Numbered from the stretch's first letter, positions 12,002 through 23,930 are shown. The stretch is 64,000 nt of DNA from Pisolithus tinctorius (GCA_024663395.1 JANFAH010000013.1:620001-684000); one strand, 5' to 3'. Made by a program: numbers and translations. Notes: a model not told the origin generated them from the sequence alone.

Positions 12002-13847
12002 TGTCACACACCAAAGGTGTTGTGTACATGGTTACAGCTGACTCTGCCTAACTTGTTGACAAGTTGCATGCAATGCCCATGCATGCAGATGAAGACTAAA
12101 GGCCTCATGCGTAGAAAGACTGCTGGACATTAACAGTCATCCTTTGCACAAGAACAAGTCATCAGTGCTAGAGAGAAAAGAGGAAGTGAGTTAAGTGCGC
12201 ATTAAAGGTTTTTAGCGCCTGTGTATGGCATTCCGGTTTTCATCGTATCTCCACTATTTCCAAAGATATCAACTTGGTTGTCACACTCATTTAAAGTGCT
12301 CAGCCCCACAATTCTTCCTTCCAAATTTGGAGAGGATCCTCGCACCCTACACATTTCTACAGCACTCCATCCATCAGACACTCATTTTGCTAAGTCCATC
12401 AATCATGGCCGCCTCTTTGTTGATCATCTTGCTTGTCTCATTTGCCAGAGACAATGGCTATGTATATCTGCCAGGTGTTCCCACCAGCTTCCATCCTGAA
12501 GCCCCCTGGTTTATCCCGTCGTTGTCAGCCCCGTCCCATCCCATGCAGCTTGGTCAGCATGTTCTCCTTGTCAGTATGACTTCCAGAAGGACGTTCTTTG
12601 GTCACCTCAGGTCTGTCACTTGGTTAGAAAGGTCTTATGCGGTCGTTTTGGTCTCCCCTCTTGATGAAGCATATGGATTGTTCCTCCCTGCTCCCTGCAC
12701 CATCTTTATTCCAATCTCGTCCATCATTCTTCCTGCATTGCAACAGCTGCAGCATAATCTACTGTCCTCCAGCCTCCCTGATCGCATCCATGATGAGTAT
12801 GACATGCATCTTGCCTTCTTACTGCAAGATCCAGCAGAAGACATCCCCCCTTCTCCTCCTCCTCCATCAGAGCCCCATTCATGAAGTTTTTGTTAACTTC
12901 ACTGAGAGGATGAAAGGGTGGGAGACACAATCACGTATGCTTCCCATTGCCCCACAGACCCCCAATGCCCTAGCCCCCCTTTGACACCTGACTCATGCCC
13001 TTCAATTCTGGAATTAATACTTCCTTATCTGGAAACACTGTCCATCTGTCATGCCATCTTTGGATCTAGAGATGTCTCCGCTGAGATCTGACTTGCATTG
13101 CCACCCCCTAATGTGATATCAGTGCACTTACTCAGTTTCTGACTCCATTTGACTCATTCTGTGATATTTTGACTATCCTTGACTTGTTCATTGCCAATAC
13201 TTACCAATCCTCTTTGCTTGCTTACTTTTCATTTCTCGCTTACTCATCATGATTACTCAGTCCTTACTCATTACTTACCAAGTGTTTGTGCCATGTTTGT
13301 CACAAGCTGTGCTCCCCCCATAGTATATAAACCCCCATGTACTTAGCTACCCAAGAAGCAATCAAGAAGTCACTCAGCAGTCAGTTCAGTGCCTATCTTG
13401 TTGTCAACAGTTGAGGCTCCATGAAGGGGTCTATCTGTCATCATTTGTATACTTGGTAGTTGAGGCTCATTTGGAAGAGTCTATCTGCCATCCTTCATCA
13501 TCTGAAGCTTCCTCTTAGTCAGCAGTCTTAGTCATCCCTCCACTCCTGTGTAACTTGTCATTGACTTGTGCCAGGAGCACATCTTATCAAATTCCATCAT
13601 CCCAAGTCCTTTTGGCTGAACACCTTCACTCTGTTCAGCATCCCTCATCCAGTCATCACTCATTCATCCTCTCCTGCATAACTCATCGATGACTTGCACC
13701 AGGAGCCCTCTACTTGATGTCCCCCCCCACACACATTTAGGTTTCTCTGCACTCCAGGTTCCGCAGAGGCAAACCACCACTTGCTCTTATTTGTCTTTTG
13801 TGTTGGTTTTGGTTGGTTTTCACCACCTTTCCACACTTTGACTCACA
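12002..13847 (+). repeat. 1.85-kb TG...CA repeat, copy D (complete, 1,846 bp)
   Basis: This is the best complete copy: TGTCACACACC at 12002 to TTTGACTCACA at 13847. The flanks GCAT (11998-12001) and GCGT (13848-13851) look like a 4-bp duplication with one transition. The host gene frame continues across it. Layout: a short 5' part with a palindrome (TTGTTGACAA and variants), the 219-residue ORF (12225-12884), a TATA-like box at about 13323, then two or three copies of a block with the core ACTCATCGATGACTTG and CAGGAGCAC, then a conserved CACCACCTTTCCACACTTTG end. No gag or pol lies inside. A long solo LTR fits best. Confidence 0.85.
12225..12884 (+). CDS. Conserved ORF inside the 1.85-kb repeat (219 aa), unknown
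   Basis: This reading frame is kept open for about 220 residues in copies D and E and for 185 residues in copy C. Conserved blocks are YVYLPGVPTSFHPE (about residue 75), SMTSRRTFFGHLRSV (about 115), EAYGLFLPAPCTIFIP (about 140) and HDEYDMHLAFLLQD (about 180), then a Pro/Ser-rich tail. There is no signal peptide, membrane segment or catalytic motif that I can name. Against copy E (19529-20197) the protein is about three quarters identical, and DNA differences fall mainly at silent sites. It lies upstream of the TATA-like box, so if the unit is an LTR this ORF is in U3. Function unknown. Confidence 0.55.
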   Translation: MAFRFSSYLHYFQRYQLGCHTHLKCSAPQFFLPNLERILAPYTFLQHSIHQTLILLSPSIMAASLLIILLVSFARDNGYVYLPGVPTSFHPEAPWFIPSLSAPSHPMQLGQHVLLVSMTSRRTFFGHLRSVTWLERSYAVVLVSPLDEAYGLFLPAPCTIFIPISSIILPALQQLQHNLLSSSLPDRIHDEYDMHLAFLLQDPAEDIPPSPPPPSEPHS

Positions 13848-13949
13848 GCGTATGGGGTATTTGTTTGTGCAGCAGAGTTTTATGTGCAAACTGTGTTTGA
13901 TTTTCTTGGACAACAACCCTCCCTCCCCTGCTTTTTTACATGTATTTAA

Positions 13950-15099
13950 ATAAGTCGTACTACATATTCTGATTTGTTGGTCTGGGTCACAACATATACT
14001 GCATGCCATGTTGTCATGCTTGACTGAACCTTATCTTATCCTTGGCATCTTGGGCATCTAATCACTTCTCTTCTTGATAGCAACTTACTCTCTCGACTGT
14101 CGCAACTTTGGTCAGTAGCATCCCTTTCATTGTGTACTGTATCTGACATCTGGTCATAGCTCACCGATTTTCATCGCTACCATATCAATCATGGCTCGTG
14201 CTTATAGGTAAGGAGTATAACTCTTCGCTGTGTGCTGTCTTATGTCTTTTTTCGCCTCTAGCTCCTGTCATCTGTTGTTGCACTGTGCTCAATATCCAGT
14301 GACTTGGATATGTAGCAACTTTTCACCACTGTCACTGTGACTGCCTCACGCTTTTCTTTATGGCCTCTAGCTCTCCATCATCTTCACACATTGTGCTCTA
14401 CAGATAGTGACCTTGGTGTGTACCATCTTCACCCTGCCACCACTGCTAATTCTCATCTGTTTTCTAGCTTCAGTTGTTCAATCCTACCAGTTTGTTATCT
14501 TGCCAACTCACTTTGTACTGACCATCTGTTGACTTCATGTCACAGTTCCTTACCTGTTGACTTTGAGTCCAGGGTATATCCCATTGACTTTGTGTCACGG
14601 GTTTCATGGCAGTCTGTTGTCCAAAGCCACAGAAGTGTCATGAAGTTTCTACTTCCATGCACCAAGGGCAGCCTGCCCATGTTACATTAGATAGTTCTGA
14701 TTATGTTAGTTTTTCTCTTTGTCAAATAGTTCTTTGTACCTATCTTTCCCTACAGGATTCTGAAACAGTTCTGGACCTTTTCCCTTTGTCATCGAATAAA
14801 CAGCAATTACCTCGTATGCCTGATCCTTTGGTGTGTCCAGCCTCATTTACATGGTGTTTGTATTGCTTATCTCCCCTATAGGGTCCCTCCACATCATCCA
14901 CATCAACTAGTTAGTTGCAGAATGTTGTCTCGAACATGTCTGCTCTGGCTGGCCCTTTGGTATGTTTGATGTTAACTTATGACATCATGGATACTCATCC
15001 TTGACTAGGGCCTGGCACAGGCCTTGTTTGTCCCCCCTCCCCTAGCCTGTTGCCACCGCCCTCCTGGTACAAAATTGCTCTACCTTCCCACCCCCCCTC
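13950..15099. other. No confident gene; possible 5' exons of the KDZ gene
   Basis: This stretch has several splice-like borders (for example GTAAGG near 14210, CTCTAG near 14258 and 14368, CTATAG near 14880) and short open pieces between them. Two diverged ~100-bp blocks with CCTCTAGCTC and AGTGACTTGG repeat near 14250 and 14360. I cannot assemble a convincing protein. It could hold the N-terminal exons of the KDZ transposase downstream. Confidence 0.3.
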
Positions 15100-18000
15100 T
15101 TGTTTTTGTCCTTCCTGGCTACCAAAGACTTGCCCAGCATGCAGATGCCATACCACAATGACCTCAACAACAACATCCTATGTGTGAACTTGGTATCTTT
15201 GATGTCATGCCTGAGGTTTCAGTCATCCAGAGTACTTTGCCCCCAAGCAGTTTGCAGAAGTGACAAAAGCAATGGTGGCAGTGGTTGGAAATTATCCCAG
15301 TCCTCATCAAGCGATACCTGTGGTACCTTGAGGTTTCACAAAGCCTGTGCATTGTGGTAGAGCCTCAAGTTGCCACACCAAGTCAATGTACTTGTGCTGT
15401 ACATCAGCTCAGTGTCTGTTGTCTTTTCTTTGACCATATGTAGCTTTTGTATCCCCCTAGCACTGTGCTTACATGTATCAGGTTTGGAGGAGATCAAGAT
15501 CAGCTACTGCACATGCACTCCAGCCCCTGTACAGCTCATAGGGTGTGGCCTGTTTGTGTGCTCACTGATTACTCCAACTCTTGCTGTAGATCTTTGTGTC
15601 CTGGAGTTTGTGAAGACACTTTTTGTGCAGTTGACCCCCAACACAACTGCATGGTGTGAGGCACTTGAAAGTTTTTTGGATGCCCAAGGGTACAAGATGC
15701 AGTCAAAGGTATGTTCCGCTTCATGATATTAATCCTCTTCATCCTATGTACATTTCACCCACTCTGTACCCCTGTGTTACTGTATGACATGTCCCTGCAT
15801 GTACATTACTGTAGAGTACTGCTCTTGCTGCAGTGGTATATCTTATGGAACACATGCATGCATTTGAGTGTCTCCATGACAAGTGTACTGACCAAAAACC
15901 ACCAGGACACTCTTTGAAGACAATTTACCAATGCTTATCATTGGTATACAGTGTTGAGAATATACTCTGATGAACATATTGCTGCCCTGGTACACTCCTT
16001 TCCCTCAGCCTCTGAAAAACAAGGTAGTTCTCGAGCAAGTGACTACTTGTGTGCTTGTTGCCCTCTTTGTTTTGGAGGTGATTTGCAGAGAACTGGTGCT
16101 GCTCAGGATGAGTGAGTTCACAGGTACACCACTAGTGACTTGATTGCTGACCTCCAATAGTTTGGGGTGCATTGTCTGCTTGGATGCATGTTTCACTCAA
16201 AAGCGAACCCATAATCCCTATAACTCTGCTGCCAATGACCCTCCTAACCCTACTAGTACTGTCTTCATCCCTGAGTCAGATGTGAAGGCTATGGAACTTT
16301 TCATTGGGCAACAGTGGTCCCTCCCATCCAGTCAATATTCCCTGACTCAAAATCAATCAAAGGAGGACAGTCTGGAGGATGGGATGAAAGTTCCTACTTC
16401 TGTGTTGGATGGATGTGGGGAGTCTTTCCAGGCAGCAGATGAGAAGAGGCAGAAAGCAAGTACCTCTTTCTTTGCAGACACAGGGCTTATGGCTTTGCTC
16501 TGTCATCATGATCATGTTCTCTGGTTGGTCAATATGACATCAGCAGGGGAAAGGCAGCACTATGCTCTAGTGCTAGTGAAACATTTTTGTGAGCATCTCC
16601 CTGCCACCATGACTGTTGGTCTCTTGTATGACATTGGCTGTCAACTGGAACATAGTTGCCACAAGTGGAAGCTCCTGGATGATGGAATATTATCTAGGTT
16701 GAAGTTTGGTATCTCAGTTTTCCATGCTTATGGTCATCAGTGGCCTTGCCAGTTGGTATACCACCCATGTAAATGTGTGGGCTTTGGTTTGTCAGATGGT
16801 GAAGGGTGTGAGCAGCTGTGGAGCTCTTTGAAGATACTCATTCCCACCCTCTGAGTTTCTGGTGTAAGCATTGATCTTCTGCTTCTGTAATATACTGCAA
16901 AGTTCAGGTGCTAACTTCCTCCTCAGCATCATCAAAGACTATTTGTTCTTGACAATCAGATTCTTCACCTGGATAAGAAGTCTTTTGCTGCTCTTGGCCA
17001 GTGGTTGAACAAGAAATGGACCCTCTGCAAAAGCAAGAAAATGTTGGCTTTGGCAGCCCTCCATGCATTGCATGTTGACATGCAAATACTGAGAGAGCAG
17101 TGGGCTGCACAGGTGCATTCACAAACTCAACCCTTACCCAGTTAGTCTTTTCCTCGTGCTTGCAATCATATTCTCATCAGATATCTAGGGCAGTCAAAGA
17201 ACAAGGGTGCTGAACAGTTGGCACATATACTTGCACTGGAAAAGACTGTTGAAGATTACCAGTGCCATGTGGATCAATTGAAGAAGGATCTTGTCAATGA
17301 TCATGTCAATGACCTCATTGACTACAATCTACAGCATGCTGCAGCAAAAGCATCCCTGTCAAAGGCAACTCAGACTCTTAGCCAAAAAAAGAAAGCATTG
17401 GGAGTTTCTGCACATGTGGACCTACACCTGTTGAGGAACAATAAGTGGCTACAGACCCAAACAAATACACAAGCCTTAAAGATTTGAATTAGAGAGTGGC
17501 TTTGTCAATGCAAGTTTGAGTTGGAGAGGTTGGAACAATCATACAGGAGCTCTGTCAATGGTGAGTGGTGTTTTGTTTGTGGTTTCTATTGCCAATAACA
17601 AGCCATAGAAAATCATTTACAATCACATGTGGAGTCATCCATCAAATGACAAGAACCCACTGTACTGAAGCTAGTCACAGCATATAATAATCTCTGTGGT
17701 GAATTGCAGGGTATGATTTGGCTGCAGAAAGCACCTCCTGGTGCTATTGCTCCTCCTCCTATACCATCTAAGGGTATTTTTCAACTGGATGTTGATAGTG
17801 ATATTTGGCAGGATGTTGGAATTGAGGAGGGTTACCCTGATCCCCCTGGTTGGCTTGCTGATGAGGGTGTGCACAAGGGAATAAGACTTATGTTGGAGGT
17901 TGATTGTTGCAATGAAGAAGAAAGAAGGTTGTCAAGAGAGCGGACCATTTTACAGGAGTGGTTTTCTATGGAGTGGCAAAGTGTAGAGTCTGCTCAGAAC

Positions 18001-18479
18001 AATGCTGGTGAGTAGAGTTATTATTGATATCACATGGTTTCTGAGTTTGTCACTTTCTAGATGCATGTTACAAGTATCATGTGCAAGCACAAAAGGATAG
18101 CCTGGTGGAAACATATACTAAATGGGAAGCCAAGGTTCGACATATACCACATGCTTGGCCTCCATCAAGGCCATGGGGACCCACAGCAGAGGACATAGCA
18201 GCATTTCATTCAGCCCCTTACAAGCCATGTGGAGTGCCTGCCATGCACCATGCAGCTGAGCAACAACCAGAAGACTATGACTGTGAGTGGGAGGATTTGA
18301 CATCAGAAGGTGATGAACTATTGGAGGCCATTGGAGAGATGGCACTATCAGAAGAGTATGATATTGGACAAACAGATGAAGAGGAACTCACAGAAGATGA
18401 AGGGTGGTTGGAGGGTCTTGAAAATGGCTACTTGCCATCCTCACCAATTCAATTACCATCAAAAAGACATAGATACTAG
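15100..18479 (+). pseudogene. KDZ (Kyakuja-Dileera-Zisupton) transposase, decayed
   Basis: A KDZ transposase runs on the plus strand in several exons with stops between them. The CxC-type cysteine region is near 15500 (ISYCTCTPAPVQLIGCG, then LAVDLCVLEFVKTLFVQL and NTTAWCEALESFLDAQGYK). CPLCFGGD is near 16060 and VCLDACFTQKR near 16178. The core is at 16480-16854: GLLYDIGCQLEHS with a catalytic-type Asp, then FHAYGHQWPCQLVYHPCKC and GLSDGEGCEQLWSSL. The C-terminal helical part continues past 17100 (coiled-coil-like 17218-17487; RKFELERLEQSYR-like near 17510) through 17704-18015 and 18081-18479, ending in an acidic tail. Stops at about 15360 and 16852 and other shifts show it is inactive. KDZ elements are expanded in basidiomycetes. 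Confidence 0.85.
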
Positions 18480-19030
18480 AGTTTGGAGATGTACATTGAA
18501 TGTCTGTAATATGTGATCACATTCACATCAGGAATGTAAATATGTTAATGGAACTACTGAAAAGTGCAAAAATTACAAGCACATCCCTGAAGAATTGGCA
18601 GGAAATGCCAAAAATAGGCATGAAGGATCCCCTAGTAAAGTGGTTGGAATTATGCATCTAGGTGCTTACTTGGTAAATCTCCATACCATGGTTGGAACAC
18701 CCACTTGGAGGAAGTTGGCACAATCACAACCAATTCAGGGGAAAGATTCAGTTGTGTCATCTCACCAGCATCTTGAAAGCAGTGCAGTTGTGAACATGAG
18801 TACATTGTGTCAGAACCAATGGTCCCAACAAACTGGGGGAGGAATTGATACTGAGTAAGTTGCACTCAATCAACAACAACTGGGGTGCTGTGACACATCA
18901 TTGACATGGACTTAACACTTTCCACCTTGGGAGTTCTGAGATCCTTCGGGGCAGCATTCATGACTTTGTTTCATGCCAGATTCACCTACTGAATGCACCA
19001 TGTACCCCAACCAAAACAATGTGTGGTCCT
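18480..19030. other. Stretch without recognisable gene
   Basis: Downstream flank of the KDZ gene. An ORF of 87 codons (18595-18858) has no family resemblance. GCACTCAATCAACA near 18865 faintly resembles the terminus of the large fold-back element at 29369, but I could not pair it with the right-hand end at 19505. Confidence 0.3.
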
Positions 19031-19032
19031 TG

Positions 19033-19290
19033 GCATGGAGTGTCCCATTGAGGTTTTATTTCAACTGCAGAAATTTTCATTTGGGTCTTTTTTAGCATGG
19101 AGAATGTCCCATTGAGGTCCAATTTCAACTGGAGAAAGCTTCATTTGGGTCCTTTTTGGCATGGAGAATCCCCTACTGAGGCCCTATTTTGGCTGGGGAA
19201 AGCTTCATTTGGGTCCTTTTTAGCATGGAGAATGTCCCATTGAGGCCCAATTTCAGCTGGAGAAAGGTCCATCTGGACCCCAGTCACCCT
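19033..19290. repeat. Tandem repeat, ~64-bp unit, about four copies
   Basis: The unit contains CATGGAGAATGTCCCATTGA, then CAATTTCAACTGGAG and CTTCATTTGGGTCC. Copies start near 19033, 19096, 19157 and 19222 and differ by scattered substitutions. The GGAGAAT/CTGGAGAAAG words also occur in the minisatellites of the 7-kb fold-back element, so this may be an internal piece of a related, older element. Confidence 0.7.
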
Positions 19291-19439
19291 GACATATTCA
19301 GGCTAATGTATATTAATTATGGTGAAATCCTTTTCTCCCACCTCTATAAAATGGCAGGTGTGGAGAATCCCCAAGCATGGTGCTGGAGAAAAGATTTTCC
19401 CTGCCAGTGGCTGGGGATACCCAACCTGTTGAGACCTCA

Positions 19440-19505
19440 TAGGTATATACATCTGTAGAAATATGTAGACCTAATAGGTCTCCAAAGGGGGTTGACTGAA
19501 GTGGT
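19440..19505. mobile_element. Terminal fragment of a fold-back element
   Basis: The sequence GACCTAATAGGTCTCC followed by GGGGGTTGACTGAAGTG matches the right terminus of the 7-kb fold-back element (36400-36433). It abuts repeat copy E. The matching left end is not clear. Confidence 0.6.
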
Positions 19506-21151
19506 TAAGTGCTGGTTAAAGTTCTTAAGTGCCCATGTACAGCATTCCAGTTTTTGACATATCTCCACCATTTCTGCAGATACAGAAACCATTCCCACAC
19601 TTGCTTGTAGTGCTCAGCCATGCGATCCTACCTTCCAAAATTGGAGAGGATCTGCACACTCCACACATTTCTACAGCACTCCCTCCAAAAGACGCTCATT
19701 TCGCTAATTCTTCTGATATGGCTGCCTCCACATCAATCTTTTCACTTGTCCCCTTTGCTAGGGACCATGGCTATGTATATCTACCAGGAGTTCCTACCAG
19801 CTTCCATCCTGAAGCATCCTGGTACATCCCATCCTCATCTGCCCCCTCCCAGCCCATCCAGCTTGGACAGCATGTTCTTTTTGTCAGTATGACCTCTAGG
19901 AGGACATTCTTTGGTCACCTCAGGTCTGTCATTCATCTGGAAAGGTCTTATGTGGTTGTTTCAGTCTCTCCAGTCCAAGAAGCATATGGATCCTTCCTCC
20001 CTGCTCCCTGCAACATCTTCATACCAGTCTTGTCCATCATTCTCCCAAAATTGCAACAGCTACAGTATAATCTACTGTTCTCCACTCTCCCTGATCACAT
20101 CCATGATGAGTATGATGCACATCTTGCCTCCTTATTGCAAGATACAGCAGAAGATGCTCCCCCTTCATCCTCTCTTCCAACAGAGCCTCGTTCATGAAGT
20201 ATCTATTTGCTTCACTGAGAGGATGGTTTGGGGGGGAAAGTTGCGATCCCCTATGCTCCTGTCACCCCACAGACCCCCAAAACTTGACCCCTGTTGACAT
20301 CTGACTCACCCTGTCCACTTTTGGATGTACTATATCGGCATCAGATCAGTGCTGCCTCTCTGTCATCCCACTTTGGCCCAAAGGAGATCTCTTTGAGATG
20401 TGACATGCACAGCCTCCCCCTAATGTGATTCCAGTGTGCTTTCCCAGTTCCTGACATTACTTGATTCATACTTTGACATTCTGACTGTCTCTGACTCACC
20501 TATTGCCAATACTTACCAATCTTTTGACCTTGCTTACTGATTCTTCACTTTTTGGCTTACTTATCCTTAGGTTACCAATGCTTTCTAAGATGATTACCCA
20601 TTGCTTACATTCCTTACTCATCAGCTACCAATCACTTACCAAGTGTTTGCACCTTGTTTTCCATAGGCAATGCCCCTGTACTGTATATAAATCACTGTAC
20701 TTAGGTAGCTGAATAAGAAGAAGATGTCAGAGAGCCCCTCTTGCTTGCATTTTATCATCTCTCAGTAAATCATTCAGCAGCTTTGATAGTTGAGACTTTA
20801 TTAAGGGTCTAACTATTGTCTACTTCGCTTATTATTGTCTATCATCAATCTACTTTGCTCCAAGCCCTTCCTGAGCTCAGTGCAGCCTAGGACATTGAAT
20901 TAAGTCATCATCCATCCTTCTGTAGGCTGACAGCAGCCTACCCCATCGCAATCTATTGCATTCTTGCTCCCTCTTCATCAGGAGCACCCCCAACCCTCAG
21001 CACTCATCTTTGAGTGTTGTAGTTCGCAAAAACCCTCCCAAATCAAAGGTTCTACCATCTAGGTACCACATAGGCACACCACCACTTGCTCTTTTTGTCT
21101 TTTGTGTTGGTTTTGGTTGGTTTCCACCACTGAACCTCACTTTGACTCACA
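19505..21151 (+). repeat. 1.85-kb TG...CA repeat, copy E (diverged, 5' truncated)
   Basis: The copy lacks about 190 bp at its 5' end, where a fold-back terminus abuts it. The remaining parts are collinear with copy D: the ORF (19529-20197), a TATA-like box (GTATATAAATCACTG near 20683) and the conserved 3' end TTTGACTCACA at 21151. It is the most diverged copy in the window, which makes its intact ORF notable. Confidence 0.8.
19529..20197 (+). CDS. Conserved repeat-borne ORF, diverged copy (222 aa)
   Basis: Same family as 12225-12884. The frame is open for 222 residues despite clear divergence. Blocks kept: YVYLPGVPTSFHPE, SMTSRRTFFGHLRSV, EAYGSFLPAPCNIFIP and HDEYDAHLASLLQD. In a hand comparison with copy D over about 50 codons from YVYLPGVP to RTFFG I count about 14 silent and 6 replacement differences. 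That suggests past selection on the protein. Function unknown. Confidence 0.5.
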   Translation: MPMYSIPVFDISPPFLQIQKPFPHLLVVLSHAILPSKIGEDLHTPHISTALPPKDAHFANSSDMAASTSIFSLVPFARDHGYVYLPGVPTSFHPEASWYIPSSSAPSQPIQLGQHVLFVSMTSRRTFFGHLRSVIHLERSYVVVSVSPVQEAYGSFLPAPCNIFIPVLSIILPKLQQLQYNLLFSTLPDHIHDEYDAHLASLLQDTAEDAPPSSSLPTEPRS

Positions 21152-23930
21152 CTGTGTTGGGAATAGATCCAGTTGATCCATTTTCAGTTTGTGGGGCATC
21201 ATTACCCAGACTGTCTTCTCATATCAGAGGGTCATCCTCTTGCATCAGGGCATCACCCTCAGAGGGCATCTGCCCTTCCTGAACTTCTGCATGTATTGAT
21301 GGGCAATAGACCACCTCTTCCTCAAGAGGTTTGTCTTCAGGATCCATTGCACCAAAATATGCTACTGGCTCATCTTCCTTGTCTACCTCTGAGTACATCT
21401 TGAAGGTATTGATAAATTCATCGGGTTCTGCTGACTCTGTATTTTCGGGGGAAACCTCTGTAGTTCCCTCATATCCCTGTACTTCCTCATTGTCATCAGG
21501 GTTGTCCAGCACTTCCTCTACTTTGTCCTCTATGCATGCATGTTCATGCTCTGCATCCTCTTGGACATCAACTGCATATAGCTGCAGCTTAGCCACAGCT
21601 TTGCCCTTATCCTTGTGAGGAAGGGGACAACTCAGTGCCATGTGGCCTTCTCTGTTGCAATTGTAGCAGGTGATACCTGTTAGAAACTTCTGGGGTTGCT
21701 TCCCCTTGTCATATGAGCGATTCTGCTCTTTCTGACAAGATTGATGGTCTGAGCCATCCCTCTTTATGAATTTATTCCCCATTGAGGGGGGATTCATCTT
21801 CCATTGATAAAGGGTGTCCCCTTTCTTTATGTACCTAAAGTTCTCATTTGTGGGAGGGTTATGATCGCCCTTCCTCCCATGTCAGTATGAACCACCTCAT
21901 CCTTGGAAGGATTTCCCTCCAGAGCCAGTGTGGCTCGATCTCATATGCATATTTATGGCTTTTTGCACCATTTCCATGTGGCACACTTCTTTGAGGATCT
22001 CCTCGATTGTTGAGTGTTCAGCAGAAATTCTGCAAGCTTCAAATATGCTCTTGATTATTGTATGCAGTAATCTGCACAAGAACTTCCTCTGGAATGAATA
22101 ATCATCTGGAGGTTGCACCATTCAGTGTGTGCAACATTTTAGGTTGTTGTAGAATGTGAGAGCCCCTTTCTCATGTTCATATCTTGTGTGGTTGAATTGA
22201 TCAGCTGCATTCTGTGTGGATGCTTCATGACAAATTGTTTGAAGAGTCCACAGATCAGGTCCTTGAAGGACCAGTCCCTAATCTGCCTGTTAGGGGATTC
22301 AACCTCCTGGTCATACCATTGGGATGCCAGCCCCTCCAAGTATGCATAGGTGTACAGGACTCTGTCTGCATTGTGGTCTGGGCCTGTCACTTTGAACATA
22401 CAGAAGTACTTGAGCAGTTGTCCTAGCCAGTTGTCAAACTCCTTGAGGTCATCCTGGCCTTTATATTTCCCTGGCTTTGGGACACCCATGGCTTTAACCT
22501 CTGGTCCCAATTGTCCTGTGGGCTGGCCCACTTGTTCCCAGATACACTGAGCATACCTGTTTTGCATGAAGTCAATATATCTTGTATTTCCCAGGGTGAA
22601 TCCCCTTAAATAATTAGGTCAATTTCCCTGACCTCTTGTGGGGCCTCCCCCATGACCTCCATGACCATAATCTTCATCTTCATCTTCATCATTGGAGGGG
22701 GGATCCCCTCCAGGGAAGCCCAGATCTCCTCCAGGGAAACCACCTCCTGGTGGGCCTCCCCTATGATTCCTTCCTTCAGGGGGACTGTCCCTTGGTGGTC
22801 CATTCCCTCATCCCAGATAGGGACATCCATGATCTTCACTCCTTTGTGGGGGGTTCCAATCCTCCCTGTCACTATCTCCATCAGCATCAGGGGGTCCTCC
22901 ATCATCTGGAGGTCCACCTCTGACTGCATTCCTCGCTGCAATAGCATGGTCTCATGCCATCTGATGGAGGATAGCTGTTCCTCTTCTAGTTCCATACATA
23001 TGGCAAATGATGTCTGAGTCTTGCCCAGACAGATATGCCAGTTGATTTGGCATACTAGGAGTGAGACTGCTCCTGTTGCCTCTACTTCTGACCAGGGCAC
23101 TAATGCTTCACCCTGTTGGTAGTCTTCCTGGGGTTAAATACCCCTGTGTTGAATGATGTTCTCATTTGTTTGTATGGATTTCTCTCATGGCAGGTCTATC
23201 CTGCAGGGCAGGGGTGGTTACCTCTTCCCTCTTTGTTGCTGTCCTAGTGTCTGGGCTGCTAGCCCTACTAGTTTGTTCCTCAAGGTTCTCAATTGTGAGC
23301 ACTCATCTGATATGCTCTATCATATTGGTGTGATGCTTGCCTGGGTCTATCCCATGGTTATGGAAGCTTTCAGGTCCATACCTGTAGTCCCTCCATTGCT
23401 GCTGGATATTTTCCAGAAATTTGTTCATAGCCACTAAGGCTACCTGAGGATCGAGAGGAACTTCCTCATTGAGTTCTCTCATTGAAGGCATCTTGCCTTC
23501 AATGTACACTCAACTTAAGGGGTTCTTGATATCCTGAGGATTGTTCAGGTTTTGCATCACCCATGAGTTCTCTAATTCAGATGGTTGAGGAGTCAATGGA
23601 CTCATCACTTCAATGAATACCTCTGCTGGGCTTGCTTCCCTCATACCTCTCTCAGTACTTTCTTCCATTGTTACTGATGCTTGGAACTCTCCAGGCATGG
23701 GCACTTCATTTTTGGGCTGCATAGCACCCTGCACTGTGATCCTTGAGGTTGGATCCTCTTTTTGTTTCTTTTTCTTATCCTTTTGGACCTTGGGGGGTCC
23801 TTTTTCTTTCTGACAATTATTTTCATCTGGAGGGGGTTCACCCCCTCTGTCAGGCAGTTTAGTTGCCATTGCTCTTGCATAAGAGCAGGTTGTGTGCATC
23901 ATTGTGAATACTCATTAACACACTTCAAAA
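21152..23930 (-). pseudogene. Ty3/gypsy gag relic
   Basis: Read on the minus strand from 23902: a Lys/Glu-rich N-terminus (KDKKKKQKEDP), a low-complexity Met/Gly/Pro region near 22650-22750, then the capsid-type gag domain at 22139-22567 (YKGQDDLKEFDNWLGQLLKY, VLYTYAYLEGLASQWYD, FKDLICGLFKQFV). A CCHC zinc knuckle (CYNCNREGHMALSCP) lies near 21650, followed by an acidic tail ending about 21219. Several stops separate these pieces, so it is dead. No protease or RT follows within the window on this side. The neighbouring 1.85-kb repeat is in the opposite sense and is probably not its LTR. Confidence 0.8.

Larger units (their letters stand above)
7928..13949 (+). pseudogene. Uncharacterised Agaricomycete-type gene split by a mariner element and a TG...CA repeat
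   Basis: An old gene can be traced in three blocks: 7928-8545, 11626-12001 and 13848-13949 (stop TAA at 13947). Block 1 ends at CAG and is followed by GCAAGTATATTG, a plausible GC-AG intron; the acceptor TACAG is at 11621-11625. That intron holds the 3.0-kb mariner insertion; without it the intron is 57 bp. Block 2 is interrupted by repeat copy D at 12002, and the frame resumes exactly after it (ARAYGVFVCAAEFYVQT). Together the blocks give about 363 residues without a stop. The N-terminus is lost at 7927. Recognisable stretches include TYLINWLSAHALWISEVDV, LWELYELNFHFELY and LYSIFPGESGL. I know no function; it resembles a repeated mushroom-specific protein family that often lies near transposons. 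Confidence 0.6.

Noticed and set aside
15100..18479. TET/JBP dioxygenase gene linked to the KDZ transposase
   Set aside because: Such linkage is known in basidiomycetes, but I found no HxD-type dioxygenase motif in the surrounding sequence.
18860..19505. A complete small fold-back element of the 29369 family
   Set aside because: The right end matches well, but the candidate left end (GCACTCAATCAACA) and target duplication are too weak.
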